The notes beneath the pieces are model-generated. The model did not search any database. It was not told the origin of the DNA and saw only the letters and a list, made by a program, of their open reading frames with translations. Below, piece after piece: positions 1 through 7,758 of a DNA stretch of 64,000 nucleotides. Origin of the DNA: Bacteroidetes bacterium MedPE-SWsnd-G2 (GTDB taxonomy: Bacteria; Bacteroidota; Bacteroidia; Flavobacteriales; Flavobacteriaceae); contig MPDE01000005.1 in NCBI GenBank assembly GCA_001874335.1, forward strand, positions 124,001-188,000, written 5' to 3'. Every line of letters begins with the position of its first letter. Position 1 is the first letter of the stretch. The position numbers and the translations under genes are program-made.

Positions 1-142
1 TAAGCTCTGTTTTATTGCTAAAGTGTTGATAAATGGTCTTTTTTGAAATGCCAATTTTGTTGGCAATATCATCCATAGTAACACTTTTAAAGCCGTAAGA
101 CAGAAATAAATCTGAAGCGCTTACAAGTATTTTATGTTTCAT
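1..142 (-). CDS. TetR/AcrR-family transcriptional regulator, N-terminal part only
   Basis: Only the first 47 codons are in the window; the rest runs off the left edge. The visible N-terminus is a classic TetR helix-turn-helix: an amphipathic first helix followed by the run TMDDIANKIGISKKTIYQHF, which carries the family recognition helix. The ligand-binding part is not visible, so the signal and targets cannot be named. Members of this family usually repress an adjacent transporter and their own gene. An inverted repeat around the -7 box just upstream fits self-repression. The start codon is the first ATG after that promoter element. Confidence 0.9.
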   Translation of the reverse strand, partial: MKHKILVSASDLFLSYGFKSVTMDDIANKIGISKKTIYQHFSNKTEL

Positions 143-162
143 AGTACCTGCAAAAAAACAAA

Positions 163-190
163 GGAAACTTTAAATACAAAAATAGTTTCC
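163..190. promoter_or_regulatory. Probable TetR operator overlapping its own promoter
   Basis: Two 7-base arms, GGAAACT (163-169) and AGTTTCC (184-190), form a perfect inverted repeat with a 14-base spacer. The minus-strand -7 box TATTTTTG (177-184) lies inside it, about 35 bases upstream of the TetR start codon. A repressor dimer bound here would block RNA polymerase. That the TetR protein encoded next door is the binder is an inference from position. Confidence 0.6.
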
Positions 191-251
191 ATAGTATTAA
201 CAAATTTATAACATAAAGAAAATCAATAGAAAATATTTTGTGGAAATCATT

Positions 252-259
252 TACTTTTG
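252..259 (+). promoter_or_regulatory. -7 promoter element of the polyprenyl synthase gene
   Basis: The sequence TACTTTTG matches the Bacteroidota -7 consensus TAnnTTTG. Only four bases separate it from the ATG at 264, so transcription would start at or next to the start codon. No TTG is seen at the usual -33 distance. The position excludes the upstream in-frame GTG at 240 as the start. Confidence 0.5.
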
Positions 260-263
260 TCCC

Positions 264-1238
264 ATGCAAAATATTTCAGTTTATCAAGACTTATTAAAGA
301 CCTACTTATCAGAATTTAATTTAGATAATGAGCCTAAAAACTTGTATGAACCTATAGATTATATACTTAGGTTAGGTGGGAAGCGCATGCGTCCAGTTTT
401 AACACTTATGACCGCCGATATATTTAATTCTAATCCTAAAAATGCTCTGGCAGCTGCCTTAAGTATAGAGGTTTTTCATAATTTTTCTTTGGTGCATGAT
501 GATATTATGGATGATGCACCATACCGCAGAGGCAAAAGTACCGTTCATGAAAAATGGGATGTAAATACTGGGATATTGTCTGGTGATGCGATGCTAATTT
601 TGGCGTACCAATTATTTGAAAGATATGAGCCCAATGTGTTTCAAGAATTAGCCAAGTTGTTTAGTAAAACGGCCCTAGAGGTTTGTGAAGGACAACAATA
701 TGATATCGACTTTGAAACTCGAGATGATGTGACCTTACCAGAGTATATTAAAATGATAACCTATAAAACGGCTGTCCTAGTAGGTGCGGCTATGAAGATG
801 GGAGCAATAGTGGCAGGAGCTTCGGCAGAGGATCAAGATGCTATTTATGATTTTGGAATGAATTTGGGTATTGCATTTCAGCTTCAAGATGATTTCTTAG
901 ATGCTTTTGGTGATCCAAAAACTTTTGGGAAACAGGTTGGTGGAGATATCATAGAAAATAAAAAAACATACTTATATCTAAAGGCAATGGAGTATTCTGA
1001 TGCCGAATATCAAACATTGTTAAATCATTTGTTTAGTATAAATCCTGAAGATCCTACAGATAAAATTGAAACGGTAAAACAAGTGTTTGAAACAAGCGGT
1101 GCGTCTAATGCTACCAAAACTGCAATTAAAGCATATACAGATAAAGCCTTTACAGTTTTAGAAACTATGAGTATTTCTGAAGCTCATAAATTAGGATTGA
1201 GGACTTTTGGTACCCAGCTTATGAATAGAACGGTTTAA
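264..1238 (+). CDS. Polyprenyl diphosphate synthase (isoprenyl transferase, trans type)
   Basis: This 324-residue protein condenses isopentenyl diphosphate onto an allylic primer. Both aspartate-rich metal sites are present: LVHDDIMDD (D79, D80, D83) and LQDDFLD (D209, D210, D213). The GGKRMRPVL segment near residue 40 binds isopentenyl diphosphate. A phenylalanine five residues before the first Asp motif, where long-chain synthases usually have a small residue, suggests a shorter product such as GGPP or FPP; this is an inference. An in-frame GTG lies at 240, but the promoter box at 252-259 and family alignment favour the ATG at 264. It is coupled to the next gene through a TAATG overlap. Confidence 0.9.
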   Translation: MQNISVYQDLLKTYLSEFNLDNEPKNLYEPIDYILRLGGKRMRPVLTLMTADIFNSNPKNALAAALSIEVFHNFSLVHDDIMDDAPYRRGKSTVHEKWDVNTGILSGDAMLILAYQLFERYEPNVFQELAKLFSKTALEVCEGQQYDIDFETRDDVTLPEYIKMITYKTAVLVGAAMKMGAIVAGASAEDQDAIYDFGMNLGIAFQLQDDFLDAFGDPKTFGKQVGGDIIENKKTYLYLKAMEYSDAEYQTLLNHLFSINPEDPTDKIETVKQVFETSGASNATKTAIKAYTDKAFTVLETMSISEAHKLGLRTFGTQLMNRTV

Positions 1239-1585
1239 TGAAATCTTTAACAACATTTTCTGAGTTAATTGCCTGTTCTGAAAAGGAACAGTTATACGAT
1301 AAATTAGTATTGCAGCTAAATAAAGATTTTAGATTTGCTAATATCGATTTTGAAGTTTCTACCCAAATTAGTCCTCAAGAATTAAAGCAAGATTTGCTTG
1401 AAGTGATTTACGGCTTAATTCAAACTAAATTTAGTGAATATCTAAATTTACTGTATATTATAGATGTCTCTGAAAAACAAATAAAAGCGCTTAATGGCGA
1501 TGACACCTTAGTATTGGCAGAACAAGTTTCGTTTTTAATATTAAAACGGGAATGGCAAAAAGTATGGTATAGGGCTAAATATTAA
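1238..1585 (+). CDS. Conserved-looking protein of unknown function, coupled to the prenyl synthase
   Basis: I do not recognise this 115-residue protein. It has no signal peptide, membrane segment or cysteine pair and looks like a small soluble alpha-helical protein with a Leu/Glu-rich character. Its ATG overlaps the prenyl synthase stop codon by one base (TAATG), so translation is probably coupled and the two products may be needed together. Its last four bases overlap the convergent barrel gene. The coding pattern and codon use look like those of its neighbours, which supports a real gene. Confidence 0.7.
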   Translation: MKSLTTFSELIACSEKEQLYDKLVLQLNKDFRFANIDFEVSTQISPQELKQDLLEVIYGLIQTKFSEYLNLLYIIDVSEKQIKALNGDDTLVLAEQVSFLILKREWQKVWYRAKY

Positions 1586-2124
1586 AAGTAGAGTCTAACA
1601 AAAGGCGCCCACGGATTGGCATAAATACTTTTATAATCATCATACAATACATCATATCGCATACCAAAAGTAACATTTGGTGTGCTGTATCCTACTCCCA
1701 AATGTAGTGCAGGATACCAATAGTTTTCATTTTCTAAATTTAATCTGTTGTCAAAATTCCGGCTCACATTTAATTCTTCAAATTCTGCAGATAACTGAAT
1801 CTCTCTAATAGGGTTGAATACAGAAATAATGCTTCCTCCAAAAATCCCTGCGGTGTAATAATCATCATCACTGGTATATGTTCCACTTAGAGCCACACCC
1901 AAAGCAAATTTCTCGTTAAAATCATAAATAGCACTAGGTGCTAAGGTGCCGCTAAAGAAACCATCGCCAAAACTCATACCAATACCGCCTCCAAATCTCA
2001 CATGAGACCAGAAATTATCAGAATTTTGAGTTTGCATGGTTTGGGCTAAAGACGATGTGTTTGCAAAAATGAAATAGAAGCAAATTGTACTTAAAAAATG
2101 CGAAAATTTTAGGGCTTTAATCAT
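1582..2124 (-). CDS. Small outer-membrane beta-barrel protein
   Basis: The 180-residue product begins with a signal peptide (hydrophobic core up to about residue 27, with an LAQ-like cleavage end). The rest is made of alternating hydrophobic/polar strands with many Tyr, Phe and Gly and ends in an aromatic residue (VRLYF), the usual C-terminal signature of outer-membrane barrels. The size suggests about eight strands. It is divergent from sucA, with start codons about 115 bases apart. Nothing in the sequence indicates an enzymatic role. Confidence 0.75.
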   Translation of the reverse strand: MIKALKFSHFLSTICFYFIFANTSSLAQTMQTQNSDNFWSHVRFGGGIGMSFGDGFFSGTLAPSAIYDFNEKFALGVALSGTYTSDDDYYTAGIFGGSIISVFNPIREIQLSAEFEELNVSRNFDNRLNLENENYWYPALHLGVGYSTPNVTFGMRYDVLYDDYKSIYANPWAPFVRLYF

Positions 2125-2193
2125 GACTTTTAAAATTGTTTAAGGATGTACTCATAAAATTGAGAAAACAAGGACTCATTTGGGTAAAAATTG

Positions 2194-2201
2194 TATTTTT
2201 G
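2194..2201 (+). promoter_or_regulatory. -7 promoter element of sucA-sucB
   Basis: TATTTTTG matches TAnnTTTG and lies 39 bases upstream of the ATG at 2241. A TTTG occurs at 2179-2182, but the 11-base gap is shorter than the usual 17-23. The element falls inside the longer open frame that starts at 2136, which argues that the protein starts at 2241. Confidence 0.5.
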
Positions 2202-2240
2202 AAAAAAATTTGTCTAAGCGAGAATTTCTCAATTAAAATA

Positions 2241-4997
2241 ATGGATAAATATTCCTTTTTAAACGCAGCACATACAGCATATTTTGCTGATTTATACGAC
2301 CAATATACACAAAATCCTGATTCTGTAGAGCCAAGTTGGAGAGCCTTTTTTCAAGGTTATGACTTTGGTTCTGAGTCTTTTGGTGAAGAAGGTGGGGCAA
2401 TAGAAACTGCTTCAGCTCAAATACCAGAGCATGTACAGAAAGAATTTCAAGTGGTAAAATTAATAGACGGTTACCGTACTAGAGGTCATTTGTTTACTAA
2501 AACTAATCCTGTAAGAGAGCGTCGCTCTTATGCACCTTCTCTTGAGATTGAAAATTTCGGATTATCTAATTCAGATTTAGATACGGTTTTCAATGCAGGT
2601 GATATTTTAGGTATTGGTTCGCAAACATTAAGACAAATAATAAAACATCTTGAAAACATATACTGTGATTCTATTGGTATAGAATACATGTATATAAGAA
2701 ATCTGGAACGTAAGGCTTGGATTCAAGATAAGTTGAACATAAATGATAATCAACCAAAGTTTTCTGCTGAAGAGAAAAAGCACATTCTAAAAAAATTGAA
2801 TGAGGCAGTTTCTTTTGAAAGCTTTTTGCACACTAAATATGTTGGGCAAAAGCGTTTTTCACTTGAAGGAGGAGAATCACTTATTCCTGGTTTAGATGCG
2901 GTGATTGAAAAAGCATCAAATTATGGTGTGAAAGAATTTGTTATGGGTATGGCTCACCGTGGTCGATTAAATACCTTAACAAATATCTTCGGAAAATCTG
3001 CTAAAGATATTTTTAGTGAGTTTGATGGTAAAGATTACGCTCAAGAAGTTTTTGATGGAGATGTTAAGTATCATTTGGGATGGACCAGTGATCGTTTAAC
3101 AGATTCAGGAAACAAAATTAACTTGAATATAGCACCTAATCCTTCACATTTAGAAACGGTTGGAGCTGTAGTTGAAGGAATTGTTAGAGCGAAACAAGAT
3201 AAAAAATACGCCGACAACCCATCTGCTGTTCTACCTATCGTAGTTCATGGAGATGCAGCCATTGCTGGTCAAGGATTGGTTTATGAAGTTGTGCAAATGG
3301 CACAATTAGACGGTTACAAAACAAACGGAACAATTCATATTGTAGTAAACAACCAAATAGGATTTACTACCAACTATCTTGACGCAAGATCAAGTACCTA
3401 TTGTACAGATATTGGTAAAGTGACACTTTCGCCAGTATTACACGTGAATGCTGATGATGCTGAAGCGGTTGTGCACGCAATGGTATTTGCATTAGATTAC
3501 AGAATGCAATTTAAAAGCGATGTATTCATTGATTTATTAGGATATAGAAAATATGGGCATAACGAAGGTGATGAACCTCGTTTTACTCAGCCTAAATTAT
3601 ATAAGACAATTGCTAAGCATGATAATCCTCGCACAATTTATGCTTCCAAATTAATGGAAGAAGGTATAATTGATAAAGATTATATCAAAAAATTAGAGAC
3701 CGCTTACAAAGCCGAATTAGAAGAGGAATTAGAAGACTCAAGAAAAGAATCGACTACAGTTATAACGCCTTTCATGTCTGGAGAATGGCAAAATTATGAA
3801 TTAGTTGACGAAGACGCTATGCTGGTTGATGTAGATACTACATACCCGAAAGAGCGTTTAGAGCATATTACCAATGTAATTTCGAGTTTGCCAGAGGATA
3901 AGAAATTTATCAGAAAAATTGAACGATTAATTCAGACGCGTAAAAAAATGTACGATTCTGATAAGTTAGACTGGGCAATGGCAGAACATTTAGCCTATGG
4001 ATCTTTATTAGATGAAGGTTACGATGTTAGGATTTCTGGTCAAGATGTAGAAAGAGGGACCTTCTCTCACCGTCATGCAGTAGTGAAAGTAGAGGATAGT
4101 GAAGAAGAAATCATTTTGCTAAACAACGTTTCAGAAAATCAAGGTGATTTTTTCATCTATAATTCCTTACTGTCTGAATATGGTGTTGTAGGTTTTGACT
4201 ATGGTTATGCTATGGCAAGTCCTAATACCTTAGCCATTTGGGAAGCACAATTTGGTGACTTTAGTAATGGCGCACAGATTATGTTAGACCAATACATTTC
4301 GTCAGCAGAGAATAAATGGAATCTTCAAAACGGATTGGTAATGTTATTGCCTCATGGTTATGAAGGACAAGGAGCTGAGCACTCTTCTGCAAGAATGGAA
4401 CGTTACCTGCAATTGTGCGCTAAGGATAACATGTTTATCGCAGATTGTTCTACACCTGCAAACATGTACCATCTATTGCGTAAGCAAATGAAGTCTAATT
4501 TTAGAAAACCTTTGGTCGTATTCACGCCTAAAAGTTTATTGCGTCATCCTAAAGTGGTATCTACTGTAGATGAGTTTGCTAATGGAAGTTTCCAAATGTT
4601 AATTGACGATGCTTCGGCAGAAGTTGATCATATTAAAACATTAGTGTTTGTAACAGGAAAATTCTATTACGATTTATTAGAAGAACAAGAAAAATTAGAG
4701 CGAAATGATGTTGCTTTGGTTAGAGTGGAGCAGTTGTTTCCATTACCAGAAAAAGACATTAGAGCGGTAATGAGTAAATATAAAAATGCAGACGACATAG
4801 TTTGGGCACAAGAAGAGCCAAGAAATATGGGAGCTTACAGTCACATGTTAATGCATTTAGAGGAAGCCAAAACGTTTAGAGCGGCAACGCGAAGAAGTTA
4901 TGGTGCTCCTGCGGCAGGTAGCTCTGTCCGTTCTAAAAAACGTCATCAAGAAGTAATTGATTTCGTTTTTGACAAAACAAAAAATAACCAACGATAA
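2241..4997 (+). CDS. sucA: 2-oxoglutarate dehydrogenase E1 component
   Basis: This 918-residue thiamine-diphosphate enzyme decarboxylates 2-oxoglutarate and passes the succinyl group to the lipoyl arm of E2 in the TCA cycle. The N-terminal MDKYSFLNAAHTAYFADLYD segment is the E2-binding region. MAHRGRL (near residue 240) and HGDAAIAGQG (336-345) with VVNNQIGF (about 368-375) form the thiamine diphosphate and metal site. The C-terminal transketolase-like half is complete. The frame is open from 2136, but the extra 35 residues do not fit the family and contain the promoter box, so the ATG at 2241 is chosen. sucB follows after 31 bases. Confidence 0.96.
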   Translation: MDKYSFLNAAHTAYFADLYDQYTQNPDSVEPSWRAFFQGYDFGSESFGEEGGAIETASAQIPEHVQKEFQVVKLIDGYRTRGHLFTKTNPVRERRSYAPSLEIENFGLSNSDLDTVFNAGDILGIGSQTLRQIIKHLENIYCDSIGIEYMYIRNLERKAWIQDKLNINDNQPKFSAEEKKHILKKLNEAVSFESFLHTKYVGQKRFSLEGGESLIPGLDAVIEKASNYGVKEFVMGMAHRGRLNTLTNIFGKSAKDIFSEFDGKDYAQEVFDGDVKYHLGWTSDRLTDSGNKINLNIAPNPSHLETVGAVVEGIVRAKQDKKYADNPSAVLPIVVHGDAAIAGQGLVYEVVQMAQLDGYKTNGTIHIVVNNQIGFTTNYLDARSSTYCTDIGKVTLSPVLHVNADDAEAVVHAMVFALDYRMQFKSDVFIDLLGYRKYGHNEGDEPRFTQPKLYKTIAKHDNPRTIYASKLMEEGIIDKDYIKKLETAYKAELEEELEDSRKESTTVITPFMSGEWQNYELVDEDAMLVDVDTTYPKERLEHITNVISSLPEDKKFIRKIERLIQTRKKMYDSDKLDWAMAEHLAYGSLLDEGYDVRISGQDVERGTFSHRHAVVKVEDSEEEIILLNNVSENQGDFFIYNSLLSEYGVVGFDYGYAMASPNTLAIWEAQFGDFSNGAQIMLDQYISSAENKWNLQNGLVMLLPHGYEGQGAEHSSARMERYLQLCAKDNMFIADCSTPANMYHLLRKQMKSNFRKPLVVFTPKSLLRHPKVVSTVDEFANGSFQMLIDDASAEVDHIKTLVFVTGKFYYDLLEEQEKLERNDVALVRVEQLFPLPEKDIRAVMSKYKNADDIVWAQEEPRNMGAYSHMLMHLEEAKTFRAATRRSYGAPAAGSSVRSKKRHQEVIDFVFDKTKNNQR

Positions 4998-5028
4998 TAT
5001 TTAAAAGGTAAAACTAAAATACAGAACA

Positions 5029-6240
5029 ATGATTTTAGAAATGAAAGTTCCTTCACCGGGAGAATCAATCACAGAAGTTGAAATAGCAACATGGTTAGTT
5101 GAAGACGGTGATTATGTTGAAAAAGATCAGGCTATAGCTGAGGTTGATAGTGATAAAGCTACACTTGAATTACCAGCAGAAGTAAGTGGAACAATTACTC
5201 TAAAAGCTGAAGAAGGCGATGCAGTGGCTGTTGGAGAAGTTGTATGTTTAATTGATACGTCTGCAACAAAACCTGAAGGTGATGCCCCTGCAAAAGAGGA
5301 AACTAAAGAAGCTCCAGTTGCAGCAGCTCCAAAGGCTGAGGTTGTTGAGACAAAACAATCATATGCTACAGGTTCTGCAAGTCCGGCTGCTAAGAAGATT
5401 TTGGCAGAAAAAGGTATTGCTGCTTCAGAAGTTAAAGGCACAGGCAAAGATGGTCGCGTTACTAAAGATGATGCAGTTAAAGCTGTACCTTCAATGGGAA
5501 CTCCTACTGGAGGCGCAAGAAGCGAATCGCGTTCAAAATTATCAATGCTTAGAAGAAAGGTTGCAGAACGATTAGTTTCGGCTAAAAACGAAACTGCAAT
5601 GTTAACTACTTTTAACGAGGTAGATATGTCTCCAATTTTTGCATTACGTTCTGAGTATAAAGAAGCATTTAAATCTAAACACGGTGTTGGATTAGGGTTT
5701 ATGAGTTTCTTTACGCTTGCAGTGGTTAGAGCCTTAAAACTTTATCCTGCAGTGAACTCTATGATTGATGGAAAAGAAATGATTTCATATGATTTCTGTG
5801 ATATAAGTATTGCAGTATCTGGACCTAAAGGATTAATGGTGCCAATCATTAGAAATGCCGAAAACTTAACCTTTAGAGGTGTTGAATCTGAAGTGAAGCG
5901 ATTAGCAATTAGAGCAAGAGATGGTCAAATTACTGTTGATGAGATGACAGGTGGTACATTTACTATTTCTAATGGTGGTGTATTTGGAAGTATGTTATCT
6001 ACACCTATTATTAACCCACCTCAAAGTGGTATTTTAGGAATGCATAATATTGTTGAACGTCCAGTTGCTATTGATGGTCAAGTGGTTATTCGCCCTATTA
6101 TGTACGTGGCATTATCTTATGATCACAGAATTATTGATGGTAAAGAAAGTGTTGGTTTCCTTGTGGCTATTAAAGAAGCATTAGAAAATCCAGAAGAATT
6201 ATTAATGGACGGAAATATTAAACGTGCATTAGAATTGTAA
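5029..6240 (+). CDS. sucB: 2-oxoglutarate dehydrogenase E2 (dihydrolipoyl succinyltransferase)
   Basis: This 403-residue protein is the core acyltransferase of the 2-oxoglutarate dehydrogenase complex. It has one N-terminal lipoyl domain with the modified lysine in VDSDKATLE (K43), then an Ala/Glu/Lys/Pro-rich linker, a peripheral subunit-binding domain ([13 protein letters not shown], about residues 117-150) and a catalytic domain. The active-site motif SYDHRIIDG (H366, D370) is intact. It lies 31 bases after sucA and ends in a strong terminator. The E3 dihydrolipoamide dehydrogenase gene is not in this window. Confidence 0.96.
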   Translation: MILEMKVPSPGESITEVEIATWLVEDGDYVEKDQAIAEVDSDKATLELPAEVSGTITLKAEEGDAVAVGEVVCLIDTSATKPEGDAPAKEETKEAPVAAAPKAEVVETKQSYATGSASPAAKKILAEKGIAASEVKGTGKDGRVTKDDAVKAVPSMGTPTGGARSESRSKLSMLRRKVAERLVSAKNETAMLTTFNEVDMSPIFALRSEYKEAFKSKHGVGLGFMSFFTLAVVRALKLYPAVNSMIDGKEMISYDFCDISIAVSGPKGLMVPIIRNAENLTFRGVESEVKRLAIRARDGQITVDEMTGGTFTISNGGVFGSMLSTPIINPPQSGILGMHNIVERPVAIDGQVVIRPIMYVALSYDHRIIDGKESVGFLVAIKEALENPEELLMDGNIKRALEL

Positions 6241-6267
6241 GCTGAGCTTATAATATATCATAAATTA

Positions 6268-6296
6268 AAAAGACGCCTAATGGCGTCTTTTTTTTG
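6268..6296 (+). terminator. Rho-independent terminator of sucA-sucB
   Basis: A 7-bp stem AGACGCC/GGCGTCT with a TAAT loop is followed by eight T residues. It starts about 30 bases after the sucB stop codon. Confidence 0.9.
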
Positions 6297-6333
6297 TCCG
6301 TAAATTTTTTTTCTAACTAACTAAATTATTTTA

Positions 6334-6438
6334 TTACAACAATTGATTGAGAATGATGTTGAAATAAATGACGATTACGGCACATATCATTAGACCAAAA
6401 AAAGCGATCTTATTTCCTAAATTGAGTTTTGGATTCAT
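6334..6438 (-). CDS. Possible 34-residue single-span membrane mini-protein
   Basis: This short frame encodes an ATG-started peptide with a polar basic N-terminus (MNPKLNLGNK) followed by about 20 hydrophobic residues (IAFFGLMICAVIVIYFNIIL) and a short polar tail. That is the layout of a single-span inner-membrane small protein with the N-terminus inside. It lies between the sucB terminator and the response-regulator terminator, so it would need its own promoter, and no clear TAnnTTTG box is seen. Function unknown; it could also be chance. Confidence 0.45.
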   Translation of the reverse strand: MNPKLNLGNKIAFFGLMICAVIVIYFNIILNQLL

Positions 6439-6482
6439 AGGTGTTTAGATGGTATTTAGATAGATTTGGATAAATTCGTATT

Positions 6483-6518
6483 AATAAAAGCCCTGAATCA
6501 TTACAACCCAGAGCCTTT
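6483..6518 (-). terminator. Probable terminator downstream of the response regulator
   Basis: On the minus strand AAAGGCTCTG pairs with CAGGGCTTTT (two G-U wobbles) across a 13-base loop and runs into a T-rich tail. It lies about 90 bases beyond the response-regulator stop. Confidence 0.6.
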
Positions 6519-6580
6519 AATGTTCTCCCTAAGAACTAATTAATAGCAATGTAAAGGTCTAAAATATTTGTCTGTTGTAC

Positions 6581-6605
6581 AATACGTATAAATACGTATT
6601 TTTTT
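6581..6605. repeat. Doubled ATACGTAT palindrome beside the response-regulator stop
   Basis: The 9-mer AATACGTAT occurs twice in a row (6581-6589 and 6591-6599), and each copy contains the 8-base palindrome ATACGTAT. Together they also form an inverted repeat with a two-base centre, followed by seven T residues on the plus strand. It may be an operator or a weak plus-strand terminator opposing the minus-strand gene. Confidence 0.45.
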
Positions 6606-7230
6606 ATCCAAGATAGTTTTCGTTCTCTTTTGCAAAGAGATACAGGCTATTAGCTTTGCTTTCTAACTGAAGTTTAGCAATCACATTACTCTTGTGTTTC
6701 TCTACAGTTCTATTTGAAATAAACAGCGCCTCTCCAATTTCTTTAGCCGTTTTATTGGTAGCGATTAATTGCAATACTTTTTTTTCAGTTTTGGTAAGAA
6801 GAGCTATTTTTTCAACAGCATTATTGTGTTCTAAATGCTCTAATAATTCAGGGCTAAAATAAGGAGTGTCATTTTTAACCGAAGTGATGCAATGCTCAAT
6901 TTCATTTAAAGCAAATTCTTTAAGCACATAGCCATAAACATTTAAGTTTTTAGCCTCTAAGTAAATCGCCTCGTCTTTTTCAAAAGTGATGAGAATAATT
7001 TTTGTTTTAAATTGATTCTCCTGGCATTTTTGTGCAATTTCTAATCCCGTAAGGTGAGGCATTTGAATATCTAAAATAGCAATGTCGGGTTGAAGGGTTT
7101 CAATTAGATTGAACGCGTCTTTTCCGTTTTCGGCACTTTCGAGTACATTAAATTTCTTTTCAATAAGAAAATCATTTAGGCCTTTTAATATTAAAGGATG
7201 GTCATCTGCTATTATAATGGATGGATTCAT
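6604..7230 (-). CDS. NarL/LuxR-type response regulator, no adjacent kinase
   Basis: This 208-residue protein has a receiver domain followed by a LuxR-type helix-turn-helix. The acidic pocket is IIIADDHP (D9, D10), the phosphoacceptor is in AILDIQMP (D54), and the switch Thr and Lys appear in ILITFEKD and GYVLKEF. The DNA-binding end (about 142-208) contains LTKTEKKVLQLIATNKTAKE and the recognition helix ISNRTVEKHKSNV. It should be a phosphorylation-controlled transcription factor in the cytoplasm. No histidine kinase gene lies nearby, so its partner must be encoded elsewhere. Its target genes cannot be read from the sequence. Confidence 0.92.
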   Translation of the reverse strand: MNPSIIIADDHPLILKGLNDFLIEKKFNVLESAENGKDAFNLIETLQPDIAILDIQMPHLTGLEIAQKCQENQFKTKIILITFEKDEAIYLEAKNLNVYGYVLKEFALNEIEHCITSVKNDTPYFSPELLEHLEHNNAVEKIALLTKTEKKVLQLIATNKTAKEIGEALFISNRTVEKHKSNVIAKLQLESKANSLYLFAKENENYLG

Positions 7231-7267
7231 AAGTCTTAGGGGCTTTCGAAAGATAAAGATAAATAAA

Positions 7268-7708
7268 TCAGAGTTTTAAAAACAAGACTTTATTATCATA
7301 ATCAATGATGGCTTTACCTTTTTTTAAAACATCGGCTCCAATGATACCATGTACCGGTGTGGAGTCATGATTTACTAAACCTTCATTTACATGAGATAAA
7401 TCAAAAAGAATGAGGTCAAATTTTTTCTTTTTCCACTTCCCAATTTTCAAAAGGTTCTTTTTAGATACTGCAGTATTGAGGTTTGAGGCTCCGGCTCCCG
7501 TAGCTTTAACTTCACTTTCTTCAGAAGTGAGTTTAAAAAAAGATTCATGTTCAAATCCTACACATGAGCTTGATGCTCCTGTGTCCAAAATAAACACTCC
7601 TTTTGCACCATTGATTGAAGCCTTAATTTCAAAGTGATTGGTTTTTGTTAATCGTAGTTTTATTTTGGTGTAATCCTTTTTAGAAAGAAATTTAGATAAG
7701 TTTTTCAT
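7268..7708 (-). CDS. Retropepsin-like single-domain aspartic protease
   Basis: The 146-residue protein carries the aspartyl protease signature FILDTGASSS (catalytic D42) and a C-terminal GIIGADVLKKGKAIIDYD segment typical of the psi-loop half of retropepsin folds. A single lobe of this size is expected to work as a homodimer. There is no signal peptide or membrane anchor, so it is predicted to be cytoplasmic. It lies 37 bases upstream of the response regulator on the same strand, so the two may share a transcript. Its own -7 box is at 7724-7731. Substrate unknown. Confidence 0.82.
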   Translation of the reverse strand: MKNLSKFLSKKDYTKIKLRLTKTNHFEIKASINGAKGVFILDTGASSSCVGFEHESFFKLTSEESEVKATGAGASNLNTAVSKKNLLKIGKWKKKKFDLILFDLSHVNEGLVNHDSTPVHGIIGADVLKKGKAIIDYDNKVLFLKL

Positions 7709-7723
7709 AACATTACTTTTTTA

Positions 7724-7731
7724 CAAATATA
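7724..7731 (-). promoter_or_regulatory. -7 element of the retropepsin gene
   Basis: On the minus strand TATATTTG matches TAnnTTTG exactly and lies 15 bases upstream of the ATG at 7708. It is back to back with the tatD promoter element at 7747-7754. Confidence 0.6.
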
Positions 7732-7746
7732 ATGTAGTAAATCAAT

Positions 7747-7754
7747 TATTTTTG
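7747..7754 (+). promoter_or_regulatory. -7 element of the tatD gene, four bases from the ATG
   Basis: TATTTTTG matches TAnnTTTG and is followed by four bases and then the ATG at 7759. This spacing predicts a transcript that starts at or within a few bases of the start codon. Confidence 0.55.
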
Positions 7755-7758
7755 CGCA

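Noticed and set aside
2136-2240. Upstream extension of SucA by 35 residues
   Set aside because: The extra residues do not fit the E1 family and the -7 promoter box at 2194-2201 lies inside them.
5252-5575. Open frame within sucB in another frame
   Set aside because: It is a Gln/Leu/Lys-rich shadow of the Ala/Pro/Lys linker of the E2 protein.
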